From the NCBI RefSeq assembly GCF_003284965.1, contig NZ_QMEW01000028.1, positions 1 to 64,000 of the forward strand: a DNA stretch of 64,000 nt, read 5' to 3'. The notes beneath the pieces were generated by a model, which made no database searches, was not told where the DNA came from, and was given only the letters and a program-made list of their open reading frames with translations. This DNA comes from Mycolicibacterium sp. GF69. Its GTDB lineage: Bacteria > Actinomycetota > Actinomycetes > Mycobacteriales > Mycobacteriaceae. Shown here in pieces: positions 8,596 to 17,036 of the stretch (the stretch's first letter is position 1; every line of letters begins with the position of its first letter). Made by a program: the position numbers and the translations under genes.

Positions 8596-8596
8596 G

Positions 8597-9886
8597 CTAT
8601 CGGGCGGTGAACTCGATGTGTAGTTCGGTCAGCCCGCGGAGCAGGAAGGTCGGGTCGTAGGCGTAGCGGCGCCCGTCGGCGGGGCCGTGCGCGGACTCGC
8701 TGATCCGAATGTCACTCATGCGCTCGAGCAGGCGTTGCACGGTGATGCGCCCCTCGACCCGGGCCAGCGGCGCGCCCGCACAGGAGTGGATGCCGCGGCC
8801 GAACGCGATGTGTTCGCGAACGTTTTTTCGGTCCGGACGGAACTCATGCGGATCGTCGAACTTGCTCGGATCGCGGTTGGCCGCCCCTAGGCAGAGCATC
8901 ACGACCGTGCCGGCCTTCAGCGGCACCCCGCCGAGCGTGGTGCTCTTGCGCACCAGGCGGAAGTCGACCTTGGTCGGCGAGTGCATCCGCAGCGCCTCCT
9001 CGATGAACGCGGGGATCCGGTCCGGATGCTCGCGCAGCATCTGCTGGTACTCCGGTCGGTCGCCGAGCGTCTGCACCGCCGCGCTGAGCAGCTTGGTCAC
9101 GGTCTCCTGACCCGCGGCGAACAGGAAGGTCGCCGGTTTGACGACCTCGATCAGCTCGGGTGTGGAGCCGTCGGGGTACACGGCGGTCGCCATCCCGGAC
9201 AACACGTCCCCGCGCGGTTCGCGACGACGTTCGGCGAGATAGCCGGCGAACTTGTCGTCGAGGTACTGCAGCGGGTCCAGACCCACCGGCTCACCGTCGA
9301 GAGCGCCCACGCGGCTGCCGTCCGGACGTTCGGCACCGAGCGCGGCAAGGAACTCCGGCCGGTCTTGCTCGGGTACGCCGAGCAGGTCGATGATCGCCGA
9401 CGTGGCGAAGGGTTTGGCATACTCCGAGAGGAACTCGCACCGGCCCTCCGAGGAATCCGGGCCGATGATGTGGTCGATCTGGCTGTCGACCAGCTGCCAC
9501 ATGTAGTCCTCGTTCTCCTTGAGCCGTCGCGGCGTCAGGAGCTTGGTAAGCAGCGATCGGGCCCGTTCGTGGGCCGGCGGGTCCATGACGACCATGTGCT
9601 CATAGATCGGGAACAGATGGCGGTGCTCCTCGATCTGCTCGGTGATGTCGTCGCCCTCCGGGACGAACGGAAGCGGCGGGAACGGTCCACCGATCGCGTT
9701 GACCGCCGAGAACGAACCGTGATCCTTGAACGCCGCCAGCACTTCTGCATAGCCGGTGACCGCTACGACGCCGTAATTGGGCTCCCGGAACACCGTGCCC
9801 TGTCCGCGAAGGTAATCCCAGTAGTCGTAGGGATCCTGGCTGGTTGCTTGGTCGGAGAAGTAGTCCACCGAGGCGAGATCGGTCAT
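8597..9886 (-). CDS. cytochrome P450
   Basis: Heme-thiolate monooxygenase of 429 residues. The oxygen-activation helix has AAGQET, the ExxR motif is EEALR, and the heme loop is FGRGIHSCAGAPLAR with the proximal Cys. I chose ATG 9886 because GAAAGGAC precedes it; the upstream frame to 9967 crosses the 9926-9939 palindrome. It is divergent from a TetR gene and near a mycofactocin-type SDR, a pairing that suggests hydroxylation followed by alcohol oxidation. No ferredoxin is adjacent, so electrons must come from elsewhere. Confidence 0.93.
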   Translation of the reverse strand: MTDLASVDYFSDQATSQDPYDYWDYLRGQGTVFREPNYGVVAVTGYAEVLAAFKDHGSFSAVNAIGGPFPPLPFVPEGDDITEQIEEHRHLFPIYEHMVVMDPPAHERARSLLTKLLTPRRLKENEDYMWQLVDSQIDHIIGPDSSEGRCEFLSEYAKPFATSAIIDLLGVPEQDRPEFLAALGAERPDGSRVGALDGEPVGLDPLQYLDDKFAGYLAERRREPRGDVLSGMATAVYPDGSTPELIEVVKPATFLFAAGQETVTKLLSAAVQTLGDRPEYQQMLREHPDRIPAFIEEALRMHSPTKVDFRLVRKSTTLGGVPLKAGTVVMLCLGAANRDPSKFDDPHEFRPDRKNVREHIAFGRGIHSCAGAPLARVEGRITVQRLLERMSDIRISESAHGPADGRRYAYDPTFLLRGLTELHIEFTAR

Positions 9887-9925
9887 GAACGATCGTCCTT
9901 TCGGTCCTGGCGCCGCATCCGAGTC

Positions 9926-9939
9926 TGATCGATCGATCA
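9926..9939. promoter_or_regulatory. 14-bp perfect palindrome, operator candidate
   Basis: TGATCGATCGATCA lies between the divergent P450 (start 9886) and TetR (start 10010). A near copy, TGATCGATCGACA, occurs at 10732-10744 before the SDR at 10774. Shared sites on both sides of the TetR gene suggest that it controls P450, itself and SDR. Confidence 0.6.
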
Positions 9940-10009
9940 AACTGTTAGGATGCGCCATGCCTACCACGGGGCGTGACAGCCGGTCAAGCGATCGAGGGGA
10001 GGGTCGCTG

Positions 10010-10621
10010 ATGCCGCGCGCCGACAGCGCCAAGCCCGCCGAGGCCGGGGCACGCCAGCGCCTCATCGAGGCCACCGCGAAGCTGATGCGCGACGAAGGTT
10101 ATGCCGCCGCCACGTCGCGGCGCGTTGCCGCCGAAGCCGGGGTGAAACAGGCGCTGGTCTACTACTACTTCCCGACGATGGACGATCTGTTCGTCGAGGT
10201 GCTGCGCGCCGGCGCGGAGGTGTCGTTGGAGAACATGCGCGCGGCGCTCACCGACGACGACCCGTTGCGCACGCTGTGGCTGATCAACAGTGATCTGCGA
10301 ATGACCGGCCTAAACACCGAGTTCATGGCTCTGGCTAACCACCGCAAGGTGATTCGCGCCGAGCTCAAGTCCTACGCGGAGCGCGTCCGCGACATCGAGA
10401 CGGCCGCGGTCACGGTCGCGCTGCGTGCCAACGGAGTCGATCTCGACGACTACCCGCCCGTGGCGGTCTCGATGCTGATCGTCCAGATCGCGCGCAGCCT
10501 GTGCAACGAGAGCGCGGTCGGTGTCACGCTCGGACACGACGAGATGCGCGCCTTCGTGGAGCGCCAGTTGCGTTTGCTTTCCGATTCGCTCGGCGCGGCG
10601 CGCTCGACCGACCAGATCTGA
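10010..10621 (+). CDS. TetR family transcriptional regulator
   Basis: A 203-residue regulator with an early helix-turn-helix (AATSRRVAAEAGVKQALVYYY, then FPTMDDL) at about residues 31-60. GAGGGGAGG precedes the ATG. It sits between P450 and SDR genes that share a palindrome. Its ligand is probably the P450 substrate or product, but nothing in the sequence identifies it. Confidence 0.9.
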   Translation: MPRADSAKPAEAGARQRLIEATAKLMRDEGYAAATSRRVAAEAGVKQALVYYYFPTMDDLFVEVLRAGAEVSLENMRAALTDDDPLRTLWLINSDLRMTGLNTEFMALANHRKVIRAELKSYAERVRDIETAAVTVALRANGVDLDDYPPVAVSMLIVQIARSLCNESAVGVTLGHDEMRAFVERQLRLLSDSLGAARSTDQI

Positions 10622-10731
10622 GCCGACGCACCCACCGCTTGCGGCGCTCGCTGGCGGCGGCGCGCGGTGCCACTTCAGGGGGCTCCGTTCCATACGACTG
10701 TTGACACATACGCCGTGGGATGCCACTCTCC

Positions 10732-10744
10732 TGATCGATCGACA
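10732..10744. promoter_or_regulatory. second, imperfect copy of the P450/TetR palindrome
   Basis: TGATCGATCGACA matches 12 of the first 13 bases of the perfect site at 9926-9939 and lies 30 bases before the SDR start codon. Confidence 0.5.
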
Positions 10745-10773
10745 AAATTCTGAACGGCCAGAAGGTGGGACAC

Positions 10774-11613
10774 ATGGGTGGACGGGTTGAGGGCAAAGTC
10801 GCATTCGTGACCGGCGCGGCGCGCGGTCAGGGCCGCAGCCATGCGGTGCGACTCGCCGAGGAAGGCGCCGACATCATCGCTGTCGACGTCTGCAAGCAAA
10901 TATCCAGTAACAGCGACATCCCGTGGGCGACCCCCGACGAACTCGCCGAGACCGCTGACCTGGTCAAGAACCTCAACCGCCGCATCGTCACCGCTGAGGT
11001 CGACGTCCGCGACTACGACGCGCTGAAGGCCGTGGTGGACCGCGGTGTCGAGCAGTTGGGCCGCCTCGACATCGTCGTGGCCAACGCCGGGATCGGCAAC
11101 GGCGGTGCCACCCTGGACAAGACAAGCGAAGACGACTGGCGCGACATGATCGACGTGAACCTGTCGGGCGTCTGGAAGAGCGTCAAAGCCGCTGTCCCCC
11201 ATCTGCTCTCGGGAGGCCGCGGTGGCTCGATCATCTTGACCAGCTCGGTGGGCGGTCTGAAACCCTACCCGCACACCGGCCACTACATCGCCGCCAAGCA
11301 CGGTGTTATCGGGCTGATGCGCACGTTCGCCGTCGAACTGGGCCAGCATTCGATCCGCGTCAACGCCGTGTGTCCCACGAACGTGAACACTCCGCTGTTC
11401 ATGAACGAGGGGACGATGAAGCTGTTCCGTCCCAACCTGGAGAACCCCGGCAAAGACGATCTGGCTGTCGCCGCTCAGTTCATGCACGTGCTGCCCGTCG
11501 GCTGGGTGGAGCCCGTCGATGTCAGCAACGCGGTGCTGTTCCTGGCCTCGGACGAGTCCCGCTACGTCACCGGTCTTCCCGTCACCATCGACGCCGGCAG
11601 CATGCTGAAGTAA
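10774..11613 (+). CDS. mycofactocin-coupled SDR family oxidoreductase
   Basis: A 279-residue SDR of the subfamily that binds NAD tightly and is thought to pass electrons to mycofactocin. It has TGAARGQGRSHAVR near the N-terminus, a family-typical insertion (TPDELAETADLVK), NAGIGNGG, the catalytic Ser in LTSSVGG and HYIAAKHG as YxxxK. I chose ATG 10774 because AGAAGG precedes it, while GTG 10765 overlaps that Shine-Dalgarno sequence. It is a close paralog of the SDR at 30761, with equal length and long identical blocks. It probably oxidises the alcohol made by the P450 at 8597. Confidence 0.9.
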   Translation: MGGRVEGKVAFVTGAARGQGRSHAVRLAEEGADIIAVDVCKQISSNSDIPWATPDELAETADLVKNLNRRIVTAEVDVRDYDALKAVVDRGVEQLGRLDIVVANAGIGNGGATLDKTSEDDWRDMIDVNLSGVWKSVKAAVPHLLSGGRGGSIILTSSVGGLKPYPHTGHYIAAKHGVIGLMRTFAVELGQHSIRVNAVCPTNVNTPLFMNEGTMKLFRPNLENPGKDDLAVAAQFMHVLPVGWVEPVDVSNAVLFLASDESRYVTGLPVTIDAGSMLK

Positions 11614-11621
11614 CCGGGTGA

Positions 11622-11666
11622 TTTCGGTGCGCTACAAGTCGCTGTGCGGTCGGTAGCGCACCGAAA
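11622..11666. repeat. palindromic repeat (copy B)
   Basis: Perfect 14-bp arms TTTCGGTGCGCTAC (11622-11635) and GTAGCGCACCGAAA (11653-11666) with a 17-base loop. It lies between the SDR stop and the LLM gene start and could act as a terminator. The same arms recur at 12615 and 39714. Confidence 0.8.
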
Positions 11667-11690
11667 CCGCAGAAGCGTCGGGGAGTCCGC

Positions 11691-12611
11691 GTGAAACTAG
11701 TCTTCAACCTTCCGCACATGCTGCGGCTCAAAGCCATGATGCAGCCCTGGGAAGCGGCCGTGACCGGAGCCGATCAGACGCGCATGGCCAAGTGCGCCGA
11801 CGAGTGGGGCTACGACATGATCGCGGTGCCCGAGCATTTCGCTATCCCCCGCGACCATGTCGAGCTGTCCGGACCGCACTACCTGCAATCCACTGTCGCG
11901 CAGGCGTATCTGGCCGGCGCCACGCAGCGCATCATGCTCAACTCATGCATCACCGTGCTGCCGCTGCAGCATCCGATCGTGCTGGCGAAGGCGCTGGCCA
12001 CCGCGGACTGGATGAGCAGCGGTCGCATGATGGTCACGTTCGGCGTGGGGTGGCTCGAGCGCGAGTTCGAACTGCTCGGTGTGCCGTTTCGTGAGCGTGG
12101 CCGCATCGCGGACGAGTACCTCGCGGCGATCGTCGAGCTCTGGACCAGCGATTCACCCCGTTTTGACGGCAAGTATGTCTCGTTCGGCGATATCGCGTTC
12201 GAGCCCAAACCGATTCAGCGGCCGCATCTGCCGATCTGGATCGGCGGTGACGCCGATGCCGCCTTGCGCCGGGCCGCGAAATACGCGTCGGGATGGTGGT
12301 CGTTTCTCACCCCACCCGAAAAGATCGCCGAGCGCCTGGACTTCATCAAGTCCCAACCGGACTACAACGGTCGACCGTTCGACGTGGTGCACGGGCTCGG
12401 CACGAATCGGGTCGGCGAGGGCCATACGGTGCAGGACGCCTCCGACGGCCGGCCCGGTATGAGCGCCGCTGAGATCGTTGACCGGCTCGGCTGGCTCGCG
12501 CAGCAGGGCGTGACCGTCAGCGCGGTTCCGCTACCGCCGGTGAGCGGTGTCGACGAATACCTGGACTACGCGCAATGGATCATCGAGGAGATCAAACCCC
12601 AACTCCCCTAG
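11691..12611 (+). CDS. LLM-class F420-dependent oxidoreductase (Rv2161c type)
   Basis: Luciferase-fold protein of 306 residues resembling the TIGR03619 group, with TVAQAYLAGATQRIMLNS, VTFGVGWLEREFELLG and PIWIGGDADAALRRAAK blocks in order. These mycobacterial proteins are predicted to use F420. It starts at GTG 11691. It is separated from the SDR by 77 bases holding a palindromic repeat, so it may be transcribed on its own or by read-through. The substrate is unknown. Confidence 0.88.
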   Translation: MKLVFNLPHMLRLKAMMQPWEAAVTGADQTRMAKCADEWGYDMIAVPEHFAIPRDHVELSGPHYLQSTVAQAYLAGATQRIMLNSCITVLPLQHPIVLAKALATADWMSSGRMMVTFGVGWLEREFELLGVPFRERGRIADEYLAAIVELWTSDSPRFDGKYVSFGDIAFEPKPIQRPHLPIWIGGDADAALRRAAKYASGWWSFLTPPEKIAERLDFIKSQPDYNGRPFDVVHGLGTNRVGEGHTVQDASDGRPGMSAAEIVDRLGWLAQQGVTVSAVPLPPVSGVDEYLDYAQWIIEEIKPQLP

Positions 12612-12614
12612 TGG

Positions 12615-12659
12615 TTTCGGTGCGCTACCAGTCGATAAGCGATCGGTAGCGCACCGAAA
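12615..12659. repeat. palindromic repeat (copy C), between convergent genes
   Basis: The arms TTTCGGTGCGCTAC (12615-12628) and GTAGCGCACCGAAA (12646-12659) are perfect, extend by one inner C-G pair, and have a small inner stem TCG/CGA in the loop. It fills the 51-base gap between the stops of two convergent genes, where it could terminate transcription from both sides. Confidence 0.8.
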
Positions 12660-12662
12660 TCG

Positions 12663-13811
12663 CTAGAGGCCGAGCGACTTGGCGATGATCACCTTCATCA
12701 CCTCGCTGGTGCCGGCGTAGATGCGGGCCACTCGAGCGTCGGTGTACAGGCGTGCGATCGGGTATTCCATCATGTAGCCGTAGCCGCCGAACAGCTGCAG
12801 GCAGCGGTCCACGACGCGGGCCTGCATCTCGGTGCAGAACAACTTCACCCGTGCCGCGTCGGGTGCCGACAACTCGCCGTCGACATGCAGGGCCACGGCG
12901 CGGTCGAGCATCGCCTGGGCGGCCTCCACCTCCGTCGAGCAGGCGGCCAGTTCGAATTTGGTGTTCTGAAACGACGCCACCGGTGTGCCGAACGCCTTGC
13001 GGCTCTTCGTATAGTCGATCGCCGCCGCGATCGCCGAGCGGGCCTGGGCGACCGAACCCACGGCGACGGTGAGCCGCTCCTGCGGCAGGTTGTGGCCGAG
13101 GTAGCCGAATGCGTCGCCTTCCTCTCCCAGCACGTTGGCCGCGGGCACCCGGACGTCGACGAACGACAGCTCGGCGGTGTCCTGAACCTTGCAACCCATC
13201 TTCTCGAGCTCTCGCCCACGGGTGAAACCGGCCATGCCGTCCTCGACGACGAACAGGGTTAGCCCCTTGCGCCGGTTGTCCGGGTCAGTCGAGGTGCGCG
13301 CGACCACGATCACCAGATCAGCCTGCATCCCGCCGGTGATGAAAGTCTTGGCGCCGTTGAGGATCCAATCTTCACCGTCGCGGACCGCCGAGGTGCGCAT
13401 GCCCGCGAGATCGGATCCCGTACCGGGCTCGGTCATCGCGACGGCGGTCAGCAATTCACCGGCCGCGAGCCCGGGGAACCACCGCTTGCGCTGCTCTTCG
13501 TTCGCATAGTGCAGGAAGTACGGCAGGATCACCTCGAGTTGGGTGCGCACGGTTGACAGGGTGACCAGTGCACGCGCCGCCTCCTCCTGCAGCACGACGT
13601 TGTACCGGTAGTCCGGTGTGCCGCCTCCGCCGTATTCTTCGGGGATCGCCATGCCGAGCATGCCCAGCGAACCCATCTGTTTGAACACCTGCCGGGGCAT
13701 GCGGCCGCCCTTCTCCCACTCGGGATAGTGCGGTACGACCTCCTTTTCGACGAAGTCACGTGCGAGCTCACGGAACGCCTCGTGGTCCTCGCTGAACAGA
13801 TTTCTTTGCAC
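12663..13811 (-). CDS. acyl-CoA dehydrogenase (isovaleryl/LCAD-like)
   Basis: A 382-residue dehydrogenase with AMTEPGTGSDLAG at 125-137, NGAKTFITGG near 160 and FGGYGYMMEYPIARLY near the C-terminus. The motif that carries the catalytic Glu in medium-chain enzymes (YEGT) reads YAGT here, as in isovaleryl-CoA or long-chain types, where the base lies on another helix. It is the last gene of the minus operon that begins with the amidohydrolase at 20409. It follows the thiolase after a 69-base gap containing a 26-bp tandem repeat. Confidence 0.92.
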   Translation of the reverse strand: MQRNLFSEDHEAFRELARDFVEKEVVPHYPEWEKGGRMPRQVFKQMGSLGMLGMAIPEEYGGGGTPDYRYNVVLQEEAARALVTLSTVRTQLEVILPYFLHYANEEQRKRWFPGLAAGELLTAVAMTEPGTGSDLAGMRTSAVRDGEDWILNGAKTFITGGMQADLVIVVARTSTDPDNRRKGLTLFVVEDGMAGFTRGRELEKMGCKVQDTAELSFVDVRVPAANVLGEEGDAFGYLGHNLPQERLTVAVGSVAQARSAIAAAIDYTKSRKAFGTPVASFQNTKFELAACSTEVEAAQAMLDRAVALHVDGELSAPDAARVKLFCTEMQARVVDRCLQLFGGYGYMMEYPIARLYTDARVARIYAGTSEVMKVIIAKSLGL

Positions 13812-13830
13812 CGGGGTCCTCCCGTAAGTC

Positions 13831-13900
13831 AGGCGATGAGTTCAACCGCCATCGCTAGGCGATGAGTTCCGCCCCCATCGCTAGGCGATGAGTTCTACCA
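13831..13900. repeat. 26-bp tandem duplication at the end of the thiolase gene
   Basis: Two full units (13831-13856 and 13857-13882), each beginning AGGCGATGAGTTC and ending CCATCGCT, are followed by a third partial unit that is the real 3' end of the thiolase. Each unit re-creates the final codons GAACTCATCGCC. The extra copies lie after the stop codon, so the protein is unchanged. Confidence 0.75.
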
Positions 13901-15026
13901 ACGTGGCGTTCGCCGTTCCGCCGCCCTCGCACATCGTCTGCAGCCCGAACCGAATACCGTTGTTGCGCATATGGTTGAGCATCCGGGTCATCAGCACGGC
14001 ACCGGATGCGCCGAGTGGATGCCCCAGTGCGATCGCACCACCGAGCGGGTTGAGTTTGCTTTCGTCGGCGTCCGTCTCGGCGAGCCAGGCCAGCGGCACG
14101 GGCGCGAACGCCTCGTTGACCTCGAACACGCCGACCTCGTCGATCTTCACCCCGGCCTTGTGCAACACCTTCTCCGTCGCCGGGATCGGTCCGGTCAGCA
14201 TCAACACCGGATCCGCGCCGGTGACCGCTCCCGCGCGGTAGCGGGCGATCGGGTTCAGCCCCAGCGCGACCGCATTCTCGGCCGTCATGACCAGTAGCGC
14301 CGCCGCCCCGTCGGAGATCTGCGAGGAGTTCCCCGCATGGATGACGCCGTCCTCCTTGAAAGCCGGTTTGAGTCCGGCGAGTTTCTCGACCGTGCTCCCC
14401 CGTCGCACGCCTTCGTCGGCGACGACGGGCTCACCGTCGGTGAAGACCGGCATCAGCTGCGACTCGAACGCGCCGCTGTCCTGCGCGGCCGCGGCGAGTT
14501 CATGCGAACGCACCGAGTACTCGTCGAGCCGGGTCCGCGAGAACCCCCACTTCTGCGATATCAGCTCCGCCGAGATGCCCTGGTTGAACTCGAAATCCCG
14601 ATACCGCTCACGCACTTTCGGCCCGTACGGCATTCCGGTCGCTCTCGCCGCGCCCAGGGGCACCCGGCTCATCACCTCGACGCCTCCGGCGACGACGACG
14701 TCCTGCTGACCCGACATCACCGCCTGCACCGCGAAATCCAGCGCCTGCTGGCTCGACCCGCAAGCGCGGTTGACCGTGGTTCCAGGAATGGTCTCGGGCC
14801 AGCCCGCGGCGAGCACCGCGTAGCGGCCGATGTTGCTGGACTGGTCACCGACCTGCGACACGCAGCCCCAGACCACGTCGTCGACAATTTCGGGATCGAT
14901 GCCCGCACGCTCGACCAGAGCGGTGAGCACGATCGCCGACAGGTCGGCGGCATGCATCTCCGACAGTCCGCCGTTGCGCTTACCGATCGGTGTGCGCACC
15001 GCGTCGACGATCACGGTTTCACGCAT
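13881..15026 (-). CDS. acetyl-CoA acyltransferase (thiolase)
   Basis: Degradative thiolase of 381 residues: Cys nucleophile in VNRACGSSQQA (about 88-92), then HAGNSSQISDGAA, the EVNEAFA His/Asn-region motif, ALGHPLGASGA and the second active Cys in QTMCEGGGTAN. It cleaves a 3-ketoacyl-CoA with CoA. The ATG at 15026 lies within the last codons of the enoyl-CoA hydratase gene (8-base overlap), so the two are translationally coupled. Its 3' end carries a tandem duplication. Confidence 0.94.
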   Translation of the reverse strand: MRETVIVDAVRTPIGKRNGGLSEMHAADLSAIVLTALVERAGIDPEIVDDVVWGCVSQVGDQSSNIGRYAVLAAGWPETIPGTTVNRACGSSQQALDFAVQAVMSGQQDVVVAGGVEVMSRVPLGAARATGMPYGPKVRERYRDFEFNQGISAELISQKWGFSRTRLDEYSVRSHELAAAAQDSGAFESQLMPVFTDGEPVVADEGVRRGSTVEKLAGLKPAFKEDGVIHAGNSSQISDGAAALLVMTAENAVALGLNPIARYRAGAVTGADPVLMLTGPIPATEKVLHKAGVKIDEVGVFEVNEAFAPVPLAWLAETDADESKLNPLGGAIALGHPLGASGAVLMTRMLNHMRNNGIRFGLQTMCEGGGTANATLVELIA

Positions 15027-15825
15027 TGTCCTTCTCCGATCCGGGCCGTATCGCCCATTGACCAGTAAAAACGGCGTCGCGTTTCGCTGCGAACGCCGCG
15101 TATGCCTCTGACGAGTCCGCGGTGGCGAAGTTACCCGGTTGGGCACGGGCCTCGTTGGCCAGCGCCTCGCGCAGGGTGCCGTTCACCCCGTCGTTGAGTA
15201 GGGCCTTGCTCTGGGCGAGCGCGACGGGTGGGCCGGAGGCGAGTCGAATGGCCAGATCAGCGACGAAGCCGTCGATCTCGTCGGCCGGTTTGACCCAGGT
15301 GACGAGTCCGAGCGAGCGGGCCTCTTCGGCGTCGATCATGTCGGCCAGCAGCACGAGCCGTTTGGCCTGTTGCAGACCGACGAGCTTGGGCAGCAACCAG
15401 GAGCCGCCGAGGTCCACCGAAAGCCCGCGCTTCGAGAAGATCTGGCAGAACCGCGATTCCGGTGTCGCGACCACGAAGTCGCAGCCGAGCGCGAGGTTCC
15501 AGCCCGCTCCGACCGCGACCCCGGTCACCTTGGCGACGGTCGGCACCGACAGTTCGTGCAGCGCCAGGGCGACCTCGGTGAGCCGACGCAGTTTATGCCG
15601 CGGATGGATATCCTCGGGTGTACCGATGTCGGCACCCGAGCAGAACGCCCCGCCGGCGCCGGTGATCACCAGTGTGCGCAGTCCGGTGTCGCGGGCGGCC
15701 GCGCGCAGCGCATCGGCCAGTTCCTCCCACAGCGGCGCGTTGATCGCGTTCTTGCGGTCGGGCCGGTTCAGCGTCAGCGTCCGCACCCCGTCGAGGTCGG
15801 ATGTCAACAGCAGATCGTCGCTCAC
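15019..15825 (-). CDS. enoyl-CoA hydratase/isomerase family protein
   Basis: Crotonase-fold protein of 268 residues. The CoA oxyanion segment GAGGAFCSGAD lies near residue 60 and the second oxyanion segment GVAVGAGWNLALGCD near 105. The first hydratase Glu position (usually in GCEL) is Asn here. The second region FSKRGLSVDLGGSW resembles PaaG-type isomerases, so hydration is not assured. Start GTG 15825 overlaps the CoA-transferase stop by four bases. It supplies the thiolase encoded next. Confidence 0.9.
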   Translation of the reverse strand: MSDDLLLTSDLDGVRTLTLNRPDRKNAINAPLWEELADALRAAARDTGLRTLVITGAGGAFCSGADIGTPEDIHPRHKLRRLTEVALALHELSVPTVAKVTGVAVGAGWNLALGCDFVVATPESRFCQIFSKRGLSVDLGGSWLLPKLVGLQQAKRLVLLADMIDAEEARSLGLVTWVKPADEIDGFVADLAIRLASGPPVALAQSKALLNDGVNGTLREALANEARAQPGNFATADSSEAYAAFAAKRDAVFTGQWAIRPGSEKDNA

Positions 15826-17036
15826 GAATACGCCGGCCCGATCACTTTGTCGGCGCGAAGTCTCGCGAGATCGTCTGCGGTCAAACCGAGTTCGCTCAGC
15901 ACGGCGTCGGTGTGCTCCCCGAGCCCCGGAACTGCCCCCATCGGCTGCTCGAAGCCGCTGATCACCGGCGGCGGCCGTAACGCCTTGATGTCCCCTTTCG
16001 GGGTGGTGACGGTGCGCCACCGGTCCCGGGCGCTGAGGTGGGGGTGCGCGACGACTTCGCTGGGCACGTTGTAGCGGGAGTTGCCGATCCCGGCGTCGTC
16101 GGCGATCTTCTGGATTTCGGCGAGATCGCGCTGCGCACACCAGGATCCGATGGCCTCGTCGAGGATTTCGCGGTGGGCGCAACGATCGGGGTTGGTGGTG
16201 AAGCGCGGGTCCTCGGCGAGGTCGGGCCGGTCGATGATCTCCCGCGCCACACGCTGCCATTCCCGGTCGTTCGTGGTGCCGAGCACGACGGTCTGCCCGT
16301 CGCGGGTCCGAAACGCGCCGTAGGGCGCGACGGCCGGCGAGCCGACGCCGAGCGGTTCTTGGTCGATGCCCGAATGCTGGGTGTAGGTCAGTTGATAACC
16401 CATCACGTCGGTCATCACGTCGAACAGGCTGAGCGCGACCGACGGCGCCGCGGAACCGGTATCGCCGCTGTTGCGCCCGATAAGCAGGGCCAGGATCGAG
16501 ATCGCCGCATACAGCCCCGTCGAGAAATCCGCCATCGCGGGACCCGGCTTCGCCGGCATCCCCGGGTATCCGGTGACCGCGCATGACCCCGACTCCGCCT
16601 GCACGAGAAGGTCGTACGCGCGTTTGTGGGATATCGGCCCGCCGGGGCCGTAGCCGTCGATCTCGACGGGGATCACGTTGGGATGGTGCTCGGCGAGGTC
16701 GGCCGCAGCAAGTCCCAAACGCGTTGTGGCGCCCGGCGCGAGGTTGGACACGAACGCGTCCGCCCGGTCGAGCAGGCGGTGCAGCAACTCCATGCCCTCG
16801 GACGACTTGGTGTTCAGCGTCACCGATTCCTTGCCGCGGTTACACCAGACGAAGTGCGCGGCCAGACCGCCGGGACCGTTGACGACGTCGTCGTAGTCGC
16901 GGGCGAAGTCGCCGCCGTTGGGGTTTTCCACCTTGATCACGCGGGCGCCGAAGTCGGCGAGCACGCGGGTGCACATCGGTGCGGCGACGGCCTGCTCCAT
17001 CGCGACGACGGTGACGCCGCTCAGTGGACCTGTCAC
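15822..17036 (-). CDS. CaiB/BaiF (type III) CoA-transferase
   Basis: A 404-residue single-domain type III CoA-transferase. It starts with the typical PLSGVTVVAMEQAVAAP, then ADFGARVIKVENP and GYGPGGPISHKRAYD; the nucleophilic Asp is at about 142 in AYDLLVQAESG. It would activate a carboxylic acid by transferring CoA from another thioester. Start GTG 17036 overlaps the SDR stop (GTGA, 17033-17036). Since no catabolic acyl-CoA ligase is nearby, this enzyme is the likely activation step of the operon. Confidence 0.92.
   Translation of the reverse strand: MTGPLSGVTVVAMEQAVAAPMCTRVLADFGARVIKVENPNGGDFARDYDDVVNGPGGLAAHFVWCNRGKESVTLNTKSSEGMELLHRLLDRADAFVSNLAPGATTRLGLAAADLAEHHPNVIPVEIDGYGPGGPISHKRAYDLLVQAESGSCAVTGYPGMPAKPGPAMADFSTGLYAAISILALLIGRNSGDTGSAAPSVALSLFDVMTDVMGYQLTYTQHSGIDQEPLGVGSPAVAPYGAFRTRDGQTVVLGTTNDREWQRVAREIIDRPDLAEDPRFTTNPDRCAHREILDEAIGSWCAQRDLAEIQKIADDAGIGNSRYNVPSEVVAHPHLSARDRWRTVTTPKGDIKALRPPPVISGFEQPMGAVPGLGEHTDAVLSELGLTADDLARLRADKVIGPAYS

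Noticed and set aside
13831..13882. CRISPR-like repeat
   Set aside because: The units are directly adjacent, with no spacers, and copy the adjacent gene end; this is a simple tandem duplication.
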